The notes below the pieces were generated by a model. It had not been told where the DNA came from. It ran no database searches and saw nothing but the letters and a program-made list of their open reading frames with translations. A stretch of 64,000 nucleotides of DNA. Source: Asanoa iriomotensis (GTDB taxonomy: Bacteria; Actinomycetota; Actinomycetes; Mycobacteriales; Micromonosporaceae). Location: NCBI RefSeq assembly GCF_016862515.1, contig NZ_BONC01000008.1, positions 62,001 through 126,000 on the forward strand, written 5' to 3'. A program made the position numbers and the translations under genes. Positions 44,831 through 52,346 of the stretch are shown here, in pieces (positions within the stretch are counted from its first letter, which is position 1; each line of letters starts with the position of its first letter).

Positions 44831-46972
44831 ATGTCAACCAGACGGATCCGGGTGGCCGCTCCCACTCGCCGGATCTGGGTGGCCAGTGCCACCGCAGCCG
44901 TCCTGACCCTCGGGCTGCTCGCCCCGTCCGGATCGAGCACCGCCGCCCCGCCCGACACCGCGGCACCCGCCGCCGGGCCCAGCGTCAAGCTCGCCGCCGG
45001 CGAAACCGCACTCGTCCGCTTCCGCCTACCCGACGAAGCGATGCTGCGCGACCTGGTCGCCGGCGGCGCCGACGTGGCCGCCCGGCCGCGCACCACCCTC
45101 GGCCAGGTCCAGGTCGACCTGGTCGTCACCGACCAGGAACTGGCCGCGCTGACCGCCCGCGGCGCCGTGGCCACCCAGCTCATCCAGACGGCGACCGAGG
45201 GCTCCGCAAGGGTCGCGGCCAGCAGGCAGGCCGCCCGCACGCTCGCCGTGAACACCGACACCCTGCAGTTCCTCCAGTCCTACTGGTGGACCGCCGACGG
45301 CCAGAGCTTCCTCGCCGTCCAGGTCGCCACCACGGCGACCGACGACCCCGACGTCGAGATCACCGTGACCTGGAAGACCGCCGACGGCACCACCGGATCG
45401 TTCCCCCTCTCCCGCTTCGAGGACTCGGGCGAGTACCAGTACCACGTCGCCCTCCCCCAGCCCGTGCCCGCGCAGCCGGTGACCGTCACCGCCAGCTCCA
45501 GCCTCGGCGGCACCACCCGGGCCATCCGGCCGACCGCCTGGCCGGGCGCGACCCCGCCGCCGCTGCCCGCCGGCTACCAGAAGGACTTCATCGCCGCCTA
45601 CCTGACGCCGACCGACATCCAGGCGCGGATCAAGCGGCTCAAGCGGCAGTACCCGGCGCTCGTCGACGTCATCGACCTGCCCGACAAGACCCAGGGCTAC
45701 CGCCGCACCGCCGCCGCGTACCTGGGTAACACCGCCGACGCAGCGGTCGTCGTGGAGTCGGTCAAGTTCGGCGACCAGAAGATGAACGGCGTCCAGGTCA
45801 AGTCGGTGAACCCCGGCAAGAAGAACAAGCCGCTCAACGCCACGTACAAGGACCGGGTGTTGACCGTCTCGCTGGCGACGGACGCTGCCGGCACGGCGAT
45901 CAGCACCACCGACGACGTCGCCGCGTTCGTCAAGGCCCGCTACCCGCAGGAGTTCAACGCGTTCGTCGAGGACGGCTCGGCCGGCAAGCTCATGCCGGTG
46001 GCCGGCCCGGCCCGGCTCGACGACGGCCTCGACGGCACCGAGGTGTCGAAGAAGCCGTGGACCGTGCAGGCCATGCGGCTCGGCTCGGTCCGCGACGGCT
46101 CGAAGATCGGCGTGCTGGCGTACTCGCAGGAGCACGCCCGTGAGTGGGCCACCCCGCTGGTCACGATGGAGTTCGCGGAGCGGCTGCTGGCCAACTACGC
46201 GACCGACGCCGAGACGCGCAGCCTGCTGGACAACGTGGACGTGTTCGTGCTGCCGGTGGTCAACCCTGACGGCGCGAACTACGCGTTCAACGACTACAAC
46301 TTCCAGCGCAAGAACCTGGTCAACCACTGCACGGGCGCGTCCCGCGACCCGGCACGGGCCAACTCGTGGGGCGTCGACGTCAACCGCAACTACACGGTCG
46401 GTTCCTACTTCGACGGGTACGTGGGCGGCAGCGCGAACTGCCTGTCGGGCACCTACTCCGGCACGTCGGAGCTGTCCGAGGCGGAGAGCCGCAACGTCAT
46501 CGCGCTCGCCGAGTCGCACCCGAACATCAAGTTCGCCATGAACGTGCACAGCTACGGTGGCTACTTCATGTGGCCGCCCGGCTCCTACAAGGCCGACGGC
46601 CGGATCACCCTGCCGCGTCCGTCCATCGAGGAGTCCGCGTACTTCATGGAGAGCGCGAAGCGCATCATCGGCGCGATCCGCAGCTCGCGTGGCACGGTCA
46701 CCTGGCCGTCCTACACGGGCCCGGTGGCCGACGTGCTCTACTCGGCGGCGGGCAACTCCGCCGACCAGCTCTACTACGAGCTGGGCATCCTGGCCTGGGA
46801 CTTCGAGGTCGGCAACGACCTGTGGAACGCGGAGACCCAGGAATGGGAGGGCGTCGGCTTCCAGCCGCCGTACGACGAGGCACACGCCGAGTCACAGGAG
46901 TACGCGTCGGGCCTGGTCGAACTGGTCCGCGTCGCCCGCGACCTGGCCGCGGAAGGCGCCGTCCAGCCCTAG
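44831..46972 (+). CDS. Secreted M14 zinc carboxypeptidase
   Basis: 713 residues. Signal peptide (about 1-41, ATAAVLTLGLLAPSGSSTAA), a long propeptide-like region, and an M14 catalytic domain from about residue 250: zinc ligands His435 and Glu438 (EHAREW), His573 (NVHSYGG) and catalytic Glu650 (YYEL), with the substrate-binding NRNY sequence. Removes C-terminal residues from extracellular peptides. AGGAGG lies four bases before ATG 44831. Confidence 0.93.
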   Translation: MSTRRIRVAAPTRRIWVASATAAVLTLGLLAPSGSSTAAPPDTAAPAAGPSVKLAAGETALVRFRLPDEAMLRDLVAGGADVAARPRTTLGQVQVDLVVTDQELAALTARGAVATQLIQTATEGSARVAASRQAARTLAVNTDTLQFLQSYWWTADGQSFLAVQVATTATDDPDVEITVTWKTADGTTGSFPLSRFEDSGEYQYHVALPQPVPAQPVTVTASSSLGGTTRAIRPTAWPGATPPPLPAGYQKDFIAAYLTPTDIQARIKRLKRQYPALVDVIDLPDKTQGYRRTAAAYLGNTADAAVVVESVKFGDQKMNGVQVKSVNPGKKNKPLNATYKDRVLTVSLATDAAGTAISTTDDVAAFVKARYPQEFNAFVEDGSAGKLMPVAGPARLDDGLDGTEVSKKPWTVQAMRLGSVRDGSKIGVLAYSQEHAREWATPLVTMEFAERLLANYATDAETRSLLDNVDVFVLPVVNPDGANYAFNDYNFQRKNLVNHCTGASRDPARANSWGVDVNRNYTVGSYFDGYVGGSANCLSGTYSGTSELSEAESRNVIALAESHPNIKFAMNVHSYGGYFMWPPGSYKADGRITLPRPSIEESAYFMESAKRIIGAIRSSRGTVTWPSYTGPVADVLYSAAGNSADQLYYELGILAWDFEVGNDLWNAETQEWEGVGFQPPYDEAHAESQEYASGLVELVRVARDLAAEGAVQP

Positions 46973-46985
46973 CACTTCCATTGCC

Positions 46986-47024
46986 TGAAAGGAACGGTCC
47001 GTTGACGACGGACCGTTCCTTTCA
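46986..47024. terminator. Bidirectional terminator
   Basis: A perfect 17-bp stem (46986-47002 with 47008-47024) with loop TGACG, 14 bases after the M14 stop, and also covering the stop codon of the convergent M20 gene. AAA/TTT flank at the stem base serves both strands. Confidence 0.85.
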
Positions 47025-48206
47025 CGGCCGGGCGAAGGCCGTAATGATTCCCGAGATCAGCGCGGCCCGGTCGACGGTGGCGTCGACGTCGATGTGCTCG
47101 TCGCGGGCGTGCGCCCCGGCGCCGACGGCGCCGAGGCCGTCGAGCAGCGGCACGCCGAGCGCCGCCAGGAAGTTGGCGTCGCTGCCGCCGCCGACGGCGC
47201 GCTCCGCGAGGTCGTCGCCCAGGTTGGCCGCGACGGTGCGGGCCAGGTCGACCATCGCCGCGATGCCGGGTGTACGCGGCATCGGCGGCCGGTTCCAGCC
47301 GCCGTGGACGACGAGCCGCAGGCGCGGGTCGCTCGGGCGCAGGGCGGCCAGCGCCGCGTCGATCCGGGCCGCCTCGGCCGGGTCGCTCACCCGCACGTCG
47401 ACCGTGGCCGAGGCGTGGCCCGCGATCACGTTGGGCCGCGTGCCGCCCTCGATCGTGCCGATGTTGACGCTCGTGCCGCGGTCGAGGTCGGCCAGTGCGC
47501 GCAGCGCGAGGATGACCCGCGCCAGCTCGTCGATCGCGCTCACGCCCTTGTCGGGGTCGAGGCCGGCGTGCGCCTCGACGCCGGTGACCTCGATCCGCAG
47601 CAGGCCGAGCCCCTTGCGGGCGGTCTTCAGCGCGCCGTCGATGCCCGGCTCCAGCACCAGCGCCGCGGTGACGCCCTCGGCCGCGGCCTCCAGCGTCGGG
47701 CGCGAGGTGATGCTGCCGACCTCCTCGTCGCCGTTGAGCACGACGCGCAGCGGCGGTCGCGCCCGGCCGGCGGCGTCCAGCGCGCGGACCGCCCAGAGCG
47801 CCTGCACCAGCCCGGCCTTCATGTCGAAGACGCCCGGGCCGCGAGCGACGCGACCCTCCACTGTGAACGGCCAATCGGCGAGCGTGCCGGCCGGCCAGAC
47901 CGTGTCGTAGTGGCAGAGCACGAGCAGCCGCCGGGGCCCCACGCCGGCGAAGTCGGCGACCAGGGTGTCGCCGTGCGTCGCGGAGCGACGCCGGTGAATC
48001 GCCGTTGGCTCTCCCAGCGCACCCGTCAGGCGGGCGGTGACCCAGTCGAGCCCGCGGTCGAGGTGCGGTTTGCTGTCGCTCGGGGTCTCGACGCTGACGT
48101 AGTCGGCGATCTCGGCGAGCACGTCGGCCCGGCGGTCACGCAGCCACTGCCGCAGCGGCGCCGCGTCGACATCGGCCCGCGTCGGCAGGTCTGGTGCGCT
48201 GGTCAC
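47022..48206 (-). CDS. M20-family metallopeptidase (carboxypeptidase G2-like)
   Basis: 394 residues. Di-zinc motifs are intact: LVLCHYDTVWP (His, Asp), GPGVFDMKAG (bridging Asp), NGDEEVGS (catalytic and ligand Glu), VLEPGIDG and the C-terminal ligand in GAGAHARDEHI. Dimerisation domain in the middle. Hydrolyses N-acyl or peptide bonds of amino acids. GTG 48206 is the only possible start; it follows the S4 stop by 14 bases, so it may be in the iron-controlled transcript of the S4 gene. Its stop lies in the terminator stem. Confidence 0.92.
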   Translation of the reverse strand: MTSAPDLPTRADVDAAPLRQWLRDRRADVLAEIADYVSVETPSDSKPHLDRGLDWVTARLTGALGEPTAIHRRRSATHGDTLVADFAGVGPRRLLVLCHYDTVWPAGTLADWPFTVEGRVARGPGVFDMKAGLVQALWAVRALDAAGRARPPLRVVLNGDEEVGSITSRPTLEAAAEGVTAALVLEPGIDGALKTARKGLGLLRIEVTGVEAHAGLDPDKGVSAIDELARVILALRALADLDRGTSVNIGTIEGGTRPNVIAGHASATVDVRVSDPAEAARIDAALAALRPSDPRLRLVVHGGWNRPPMPRTPGIAAMVDLARTVAANLGDDLAERAVGGGSDANFLAALGVPLLDGLGAVGAGAHARDEHIDVDATVDRAALISGIITAFARP

Positions 48207-48220
48207 GGCACATCATCTCA

Positions 48221-48829
48221 TCAGCGGCTGTAGAACTCGACCACGAGCTGTTCGTCGCAGAGCACCGGGATCTCGGCCCGCTCGGGCAACCGGACCAACG
48301 TCGTACGCAGGTCCGCGATCGCCGTCGACAGGTAGGGAGCCGTCCGCGCGCCGACGTGCGCGCCCGCCGAGGCGATCTGGAAGGGTGGCTTGGCACGGCT
48401 CTTCTCGCGCACCTCGACGGTCTGGAAAGGCTGGACGCGATAGGAGGGCCGGTCCACCTTGCGCCCGTCGACCGCGATGTGGCCGTGCGCCACGGCCTGG
48501 CGCGCCTGGTAGATCGTGCGCGCGAAGCCGGCGCGCAGCACCAGCGCGTCGAGCCGGCACTCCAGGCTCACGACCAGCCGCTCGCCGGTCTTGCCGGTGC
48601 CGCGGTGCGCCTCCGCGAAGGCGCGCCGGAGCTGCGCCTCGCTGACGTTGTACTGGTGCCGCAGGCGCTGCTTCTCCAGCAGCCGGACCTTGTAGTCGGT
48701 CTCCTTGCGGCGGGCGCGGCCGTGCACTCCCGGCGGGTACGGCCGGCGCTCGAAGTACTTGACGCACTTCTGCGTCAGCGGGATGCCGAGCGCCCGGGAG
48801 AGCTTCGCCTTCGGCCGCGACTGGTTCAA
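48221..48829 (-). CDS. rpsD: Ribosomal protein S4, Cys-free form
   Basis: 202 residues, complete: N-terminal domain ([40 protein letters not shown]) and S4 RNA-binding domain ([20 protein letters not shown] ... [16 protein letters not shown]). It lacks the N-terminal zinc-binding cysteine set, the C-minus form that does not need zinc. TTG start with GGAGG in front. It is not in a ribosomal protein operon and is preceded by an iron box, so it may be an alternative copy used under metal limitation; whether another rpsD exists cannot be seen here. Confidence 0.94.
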   Translation of the reverse strand: MNQSRPKAKLSRALGIPLTQKCVKYFERRPYPPGVHGRARRKETDYKVRLLEKQRLRHQYNVSEAQLRRAFAEAHRGTGKTGERLVVSLECRLDALVLRAGFARTIYQARQAVAHGHIAVDGRKVDRPSYRVQPFQTVEVREKSRAKPPFQIASAGAHVGARTAPYLSTAIADLRTTLVRLPERAEIPVLCDEQLVVEFYSR

Positions 48830-48856
48830 CGGTGCCTCCAGTGGTTGGAATTGTCG

Positions 48857-48875
48857 AGAGGTTAGCCTAACCTAA
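48857..48875. promoter_or_regulatory. IdeR/DtxR/DmdR-type iron box
   Basis: Read on the minus strand the 19-bp site is TTAGGTTAGGCTAACCTCT, matching 17 of 19 bases of the actinobacterial iron-box palindrome TTAGGTTAGGCTAACCTAA. It lies midway between the divergent S4 gene (start 48829) and the small gene at 48904. Expected to repress both when iron is plentiful. Confidence 0.75.
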
Positions 48876-48903
48876 CCACAACGCGCACCCCGGGAGGCCA
48901 GTC

Positions 48904-49359
48904 ATGACGCAGTCAACCGACCTCGTCGCGCTCGTCCGCACCCTCGCCTCCGGGCACGTGCCGGCCACGATCCAGGTGAGCCGGCGGGCGTCCGGGGCCG
49001 GCGGCCCGCACCCGGTCCGGCACGCCCTCGACCGCGCGGGATCGCCGCTGCTGCTCACCGCCGTGGACTCGCCGGCCGACCGGGCGCTGACCGGCTCGGA
49101 CGACTACGACGTGGCGACGGTCCTGGCGGTGCCCGCGCCCGACGGCGGCCAGCTCTGGATCTCCGGCTGGTCGACCCGGTTGCGCGACCCGCTCTCCCGC
49201 GCGGCCGTGCTCGAGTTCGCGGCCCGGCATCCGCTCGCGGACCTGCTCGACGTCGGCGTCGGCCACGTCCTGCATCGCATGGACGTGGCCGAGGTCCACC
49301 TGGAACTCCCGGACGGCCGCTGGATCGAGATCGACCCCGAGGAGTACGCGGCGGCCTGA
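48904..49359 (+). CDS. Hypothetical protein, probably iron-regulated (DUF2470-like?)
   Basis: 151 residues from ATG 48904 behind GGGAGG. The stretch DYDVATVLAVPAPDGGQLWISGWS and the acidic C-terminus (EVHLELPDGRWIEIDPEEYA) recall the DUF2470/pyridoxamine-oxidase-related proteins found with siderophore and heme genes, but the match is weak. The iron box 29 bases upstream suggests expression when iron is scarce. Could be an iron-sparing or heme-handling protein. Confidence 0.75.
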   Translation: MTQSTDLVALVRTLASGHVPATIQVSRRASGAGGPHPVRHALDRAGSPLLLTAVDSPADRALTGSDDYDVATVLAVPAPDGGQLWISGWSTRLRDPLSRAAVLEFAARHPLADLLDVGVGHVLHRMDVAEVHLELPDGRWIEIDPEEYAAA

Positions 49360-49367
49360 CGCGGGGC

Positions 49368-50531
49368 TCAGCCGACCGGTCGAGGTGGCCAGGTCGCCGG
49401 GTCGTCCGGGTCGCCGGCCGGCGTGATCGCCGTCAGGACGGCGCTCGCCTCGGCCGCGTCGCCGACCGCGTAGTTGATCGAGACCCGCAGGCCGGGAAGA
49501 GTCCGCGCGATGCTCGCCAGCTTGACGTCGGACCGCACGGGACCACCCGTGGGCGTCGCGAACGGCGAGGTTGGCGCGGCGTCCGGTGTGCCCGAGAAGT
49601 CCGACGGGTCCGGCGTGTGCGGCGGAGACATGGTCGCCTCGGGTATCGGCGACGTGTACTCGACCGTGAGCGGGCGCGTCTCCGTCGCGATCCGCAGGAT
49701 GCCGTACCGGTGCCGCTGGTTCGGCCCGGTCATGTCGACGGAGCCGGAGCAGCCGCGCAGCGGCTCACCCTCGGGGATCCGCAGCGGCGCCGTGCAGGCG
49801 GTCGTGGTGTCGAGCCGCACGGCGTCCGCGAACGCCATGAGATCCGCGACGTCCACGACCGAGGACAGCTCCGGCGGCGCGGTGACGCCCTCCTCGCCGA
49901 CGGTCAGCAGACCCGACGCGACGAGCCCGACCTCCGCGGTCAGGCCGGGCGCCGGGTGCCAGGTCACCCACCGGTTCGGTCCCCAGTCGAACCGCTCCTC
50001 CGTCAGCACCGCGGGCTGCCCGTCGACGGTCACCGACGACGTCCGGTCGGGCACGTCCGCATTGCCCAGCCCGCTGTCCCCCTCTCCACGCCGCAACTCC
50101 ACGTTGCCGCTGATCTGGCTGTTTCCGGACGACATCTGGATGCTGATCCGTTCGACGTCGGCCTCGGCGGACCAGATGACGGACTGCACGGGGAACGGCG
50201 TCCACGGCACACCGAACCGAAGCACCGTCGGGTCCGTGCCGACGAGGTCCGGGCGTGCCGCCGCGCCGTCCGCACCCGCCACCGCCGGGAGGGCGGGCAT
50301 GGTGTCCCAGCCGACGGGCGGGTTGTCCGCCAGCGGGGCCGGGCCGCCGTTGAACACGAGCGTGGCGGCGACCACGCCGGCCACCCCGGCGCTGGACAGG
50401 GCGTAGGCGCCGTGCCGGCGGCGGGTCCGGGCCCGGCCGGCGGCGAGCGTGGCGGCGAGCAGGGCGTCGGCGTCCACGGGCCGATCGGCGCGCGCGCTCA
50501 ACAGCGCGGTGAGCTCGTTCTCGATGGTCAT
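49368..50531 (-). CDS. Membrane-anchored putative anti-sigma factor
   Basis: 387 residues: short cytoplasmic N-terminus (MTIENELTALLSARADRPVD), one membrane helix (about 45-62, AYALSSAGVAGVVAATLVF) and a large extracytoplasmic domain rich in Asp/Pro/Thr. The start overlaps the sigma-factor stop (ATGA), the standard arrangement of ECF sigma and cognate anti-sigma. No zinc-binding anti-sigma motif is evident, so assignment depends on position and topology. Confidence 0.75.
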   Translation of the reverse strand: MTIENELTALLSARADRPVDADALLAATLAAGRARTRRRHGAYALSSAGVAGVVAATLVFNGGPAPLADNPPVGWDTMPALPAVAGADGAAARPDLVGTDPTVLRFGVPWTPFPVQSVIWSAEADVERISIQMSSGNSQISGNVELRRGEGDSGLGNADVPDRTSSVTVDGQPAVLTEERFDWGPNRWVTWHPAPGLTAEVGLVASGLLTVGEEGVTAPPELSSVVDVADLMAFADAVRLDTTTACTAPLRIPEGEPLRGCSGSVDMTGPNQRHRYGILRIATETRPLTVEYTSPIPEATMSPPHTPDPSDFSGTPDAAPTSPFATPTGGPVRSDVKLASIARTLPGLRVSINYAVGDAAEASAVLTAITPAGDPDDPATWPPRPVG

Positions 50532-51043
50532 CGCCGACTCCTCGTCTGGTTGGCGGAGGTCAGGGGGAAGCCGGCCGCGGGGAGGTTCGCGCGCAGCGCG
50601 GCGATCCCCCGCATCACGTGCGTCCGGACGGTGACGGCCGAACAGCCGAGGATCTCCGCGATCGCCGGGTCGTCGAGGTCCTCGTAGTAGCGCAGGACCA
50701 GCGCGGCCCGCTGCCGCGGCGGCAGGGCGGCGACCAGGTGCCACAGGGCCTGCCGGTCGGCGCCGTCCAGGCCGCTCTCGGCGGCGGGTTCGGGCACGAC
50801 GGCGGCCACCGGCACCTCGTGCCGCCGGACGGCCCGCCGCCACCACGAGTTGCGGGCGTTGACCAGCATCCGGCGCACGTACCGGTCAGGGTCGTCGGCG
50901 CCGACGATCCGGGACCAGCGCGGGTACGCCTTGGCCAGGACGTCCTGCACCAGGTCCTCGGCACGGTGCTCGTCGTCGACCAGCAACCGCGCCAGCCGGA
51001 CGAGCGCCGGCCCGCGAGTGAGCACGTACTCCTCGAACGTCAC
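50528..51043 (-). CDS. SigE-family (SigE70-like) ECF sigma factor
   Basis: 171 residues from GTG 51043. Region 2 (ALVRLARLLVDDEHRAEDLVQDVLAKAYPRW, RYVRRMLVNARNSWWRR) and region 4 (ALPPRQRAALVLRYYEDLDD ... LGCSAVTVRTHVMRGIAALR) are complete. The opening MTFEEYVLTRGPALVRLARL is that of actinobacterial SigE70-type factors. A TTG at 51049 is an alternative start. Controlled by the co-encoded membrane protein. Confidence 0.93.
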   Translation of the reverse strand: MTFEEYVLTRGPALVRLARLLVDDEHRAEDLVQDVLAKAYPRWSRIVGADDPDRYVRRMLVNARNSWWRRAVRRHEVPVAAVVPEPAAESGLDGADRQALWHLVAALPPRQRAALVLRYYEDLDDPAIAEILGCSAVTVRTHVMRGIAALRANLPAAGFPLTSANQTRSRR

Positions 51044-51046
51044 ACC

Positions 51047-51076
51047 CAACAGACGCCACCGCGCCCCGGTCTGTTG
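51047..51076. repeat. Inverted repeat upstream of the ECF sigma gene
   Basis: CAACAGAC (51047-51054) and GTCTGTTG (51069-51076) flank a 14-base GC-rich spacer just in front of the sigma gene start at 51043. Could be an operator or a 5' hairpin that limits translation. Confidence 0.5.
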
Positions 51077-51088
51077 ACACGCCCGACG

Positions 51089-51473
51089 CTAATCGCGCAC
51101 CCACGGCCCGACCGGGTCCGCCACGACGCGAAACCCCGCCGCCGTCGCGGCCGCGGCGGCCGCCCGGAACCGGCGCGCCAGCGCCTCCGGGTGGTGCGCG
51201 TCGCTGCCGAACGTGACCGCCCGCCCGCCGGCATCCCGCCACCAGCCGAGCAGCACGAGGTGGACCGGACCGGCGCTGGCCGCGTCCTCGGCTCCGTCCA
51301 TTCGCGACGGTTCGGCGGCGGCCGGTTCGTCGACGTGAGTGATGCGTATGCTCGGTGAACGCGATCGCGGGCAGGCCCAGCTCGACCGCCCGCGCACACG
51401 TGCGGATCAGGTCGCCGCCGGGCGCGTCCCACAAGAACTGGGTGTGCACGTGCCCGTCGGCTGGAAGCGTCAC
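51089..51473 (-). pseudogene. PHP-domain (histidinol-phosphatase-like) phosphatase remnant
   Basis: The N-terminal piece starting at GTG 51473 (MTLPADGHVHTQFLWDAPGG ... GLPAIAFTEHT) and a C-terminal piece ending at 51089 (GGRAVTFGSDAHHPEALARRF) are recognisable PHP-family ends, but they lie in different frames and only about 130 residues remain of a usual 270-330. The central metal-binding region is missing, so an internal deletion with frame change around 51330-51365 has destroyed the gene. Confidence 0.72.
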
Positions 51474-51526
51474 GGCGCAAACCCTATGCCCAGTTTGGCG
51501 TCCTCGATGCGGGGAAGGTGGCGGGC

Positions 51527-52009
51527 ATGGACCTGCGGATGCTGTCCGGCGTGACCGCCGGCGCCGCGGCGGGGGCGGCTGGGTGCGCGGCCCTCGACGC
51601 GACGACCTACCTTGACATGGCCGTGCGTGGCCGGCCCACGAGCGACGCTCCGGCGGAGACCGTCGAGGCGTTGATCAAACACCTGCCCGTCGACGTGCCG
51701 GGCACCAACTCGCGCCGCCACAACCGTCTGGAGGGGCTCGGCGGTCTCTCCGGCTCGCTCACGGGCATCTCGGTCGGCGCGGCGTTCGGTCTGCTGTACG
51801 CGTCCGGCTGGCGGCCGCCGTTGCCCGTCGGCGCGGTCGTCGCCGGCCTCACCGCGCAGGCGCTGTCCGACGGATCCCTGGCGGGCACGCGCGTGTCCGA
51901 CCCGCGCACGTGGTCGCTCACCGACTGGCTCAGCGACATCATCCCCCACCTCGTGTACGGCGCGGTCACCTACGCCACGCTGGACGCCCTGGAGCGCGGC
52001 GGCCGTTGA
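51527..52009 (+). CDS. Hypothetical membrane protein
   Basis: 160 residues from ATG 51527 with AAGG eight bases upstream. Hydrophobic segments occur at the N-terminus (LSGVTAGAAAGAAGCAALDA), in the middle (SGSLTGISVGAAFGLLYASG) and after it (PVGAVVAGLTAQAL), with a conserved-looking soluble loop (AETVEALIKHLPVDVPGTNS). This type of glycine/alanine-rich helical protein is common in actinomycetes; function unknown. Confidence 0.82.
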   Translation: MDLRMLSGVTAGAAAGAAGCAALDATTYLDMAVRGRPTSDAPAETVEALIKHLPVDVPGTNSRRHNRLEGLGGLSGSLTGISVGAAFGLLYASGWRPPLPVGAVVAGLTAQALSDGSLAGTRVSDPRTWSLTDWLSDIIPHLVYGAVTYATLDALERGGR

Positions 52010-52346
52010 TTCGGGTGGCGGTCATCCGGCCGCCCGCGTAGGGTGGCCGTCAGGATCGAGACGTTCCGATCAATCGATGGGGGGTCCGGAACTTCACATC
52101 GCTGTGCGAGATCCTCGCCGCTGGCCGGCGCGCGGGGCCCCATGGCAAGGGCCCCGAACAATGTGTGCCGCAAAGTGCGACCGTCTCGCCGTGCTCGACA
52201 CCTCGTCGGCCTCTGGCACGAGCCGGCGAACGCCTGGTCACCCGTGACCGGCCGTGCGTCCGGCGTCCAATCGTGTCGGCGACGAACGACGCGTGACGCT
52301 GCCCCGGTCCGGGTGCCTCTGTTCACCCAGACACAGGAGGCGTCAG
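52010..52346. other. 337-base intergenic region upstream of the PQQ-type dehydrogenase
   Basis: No gene seen. It holds a perfect 8-bp hairpin (CGGGGCCC 52133-52140 / GGGCCCCG 52149-52156) and a palindrome GGTCAC-CC-GTGACC (52236-52249), which could be an operator. I looked for ydaO-type and other riboswitch cores and could not support one. AGGAGG at 52335-52340 serves the next gene. Confidence 0.5.

Noticed and set aside
50886-51473. Intact 195-residue gene for the PHP remnant
   Set aside because: The frame from 51473 loses family similarity after about 37 residues and continues as shadow into the sigma-factor gene.
52081-52346. Possible riboswitch (ydaO or similar) before the PQQ-type dehydrogenase
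   Set aside because: The hairpins are there but I could not find conserved aptamer cores.
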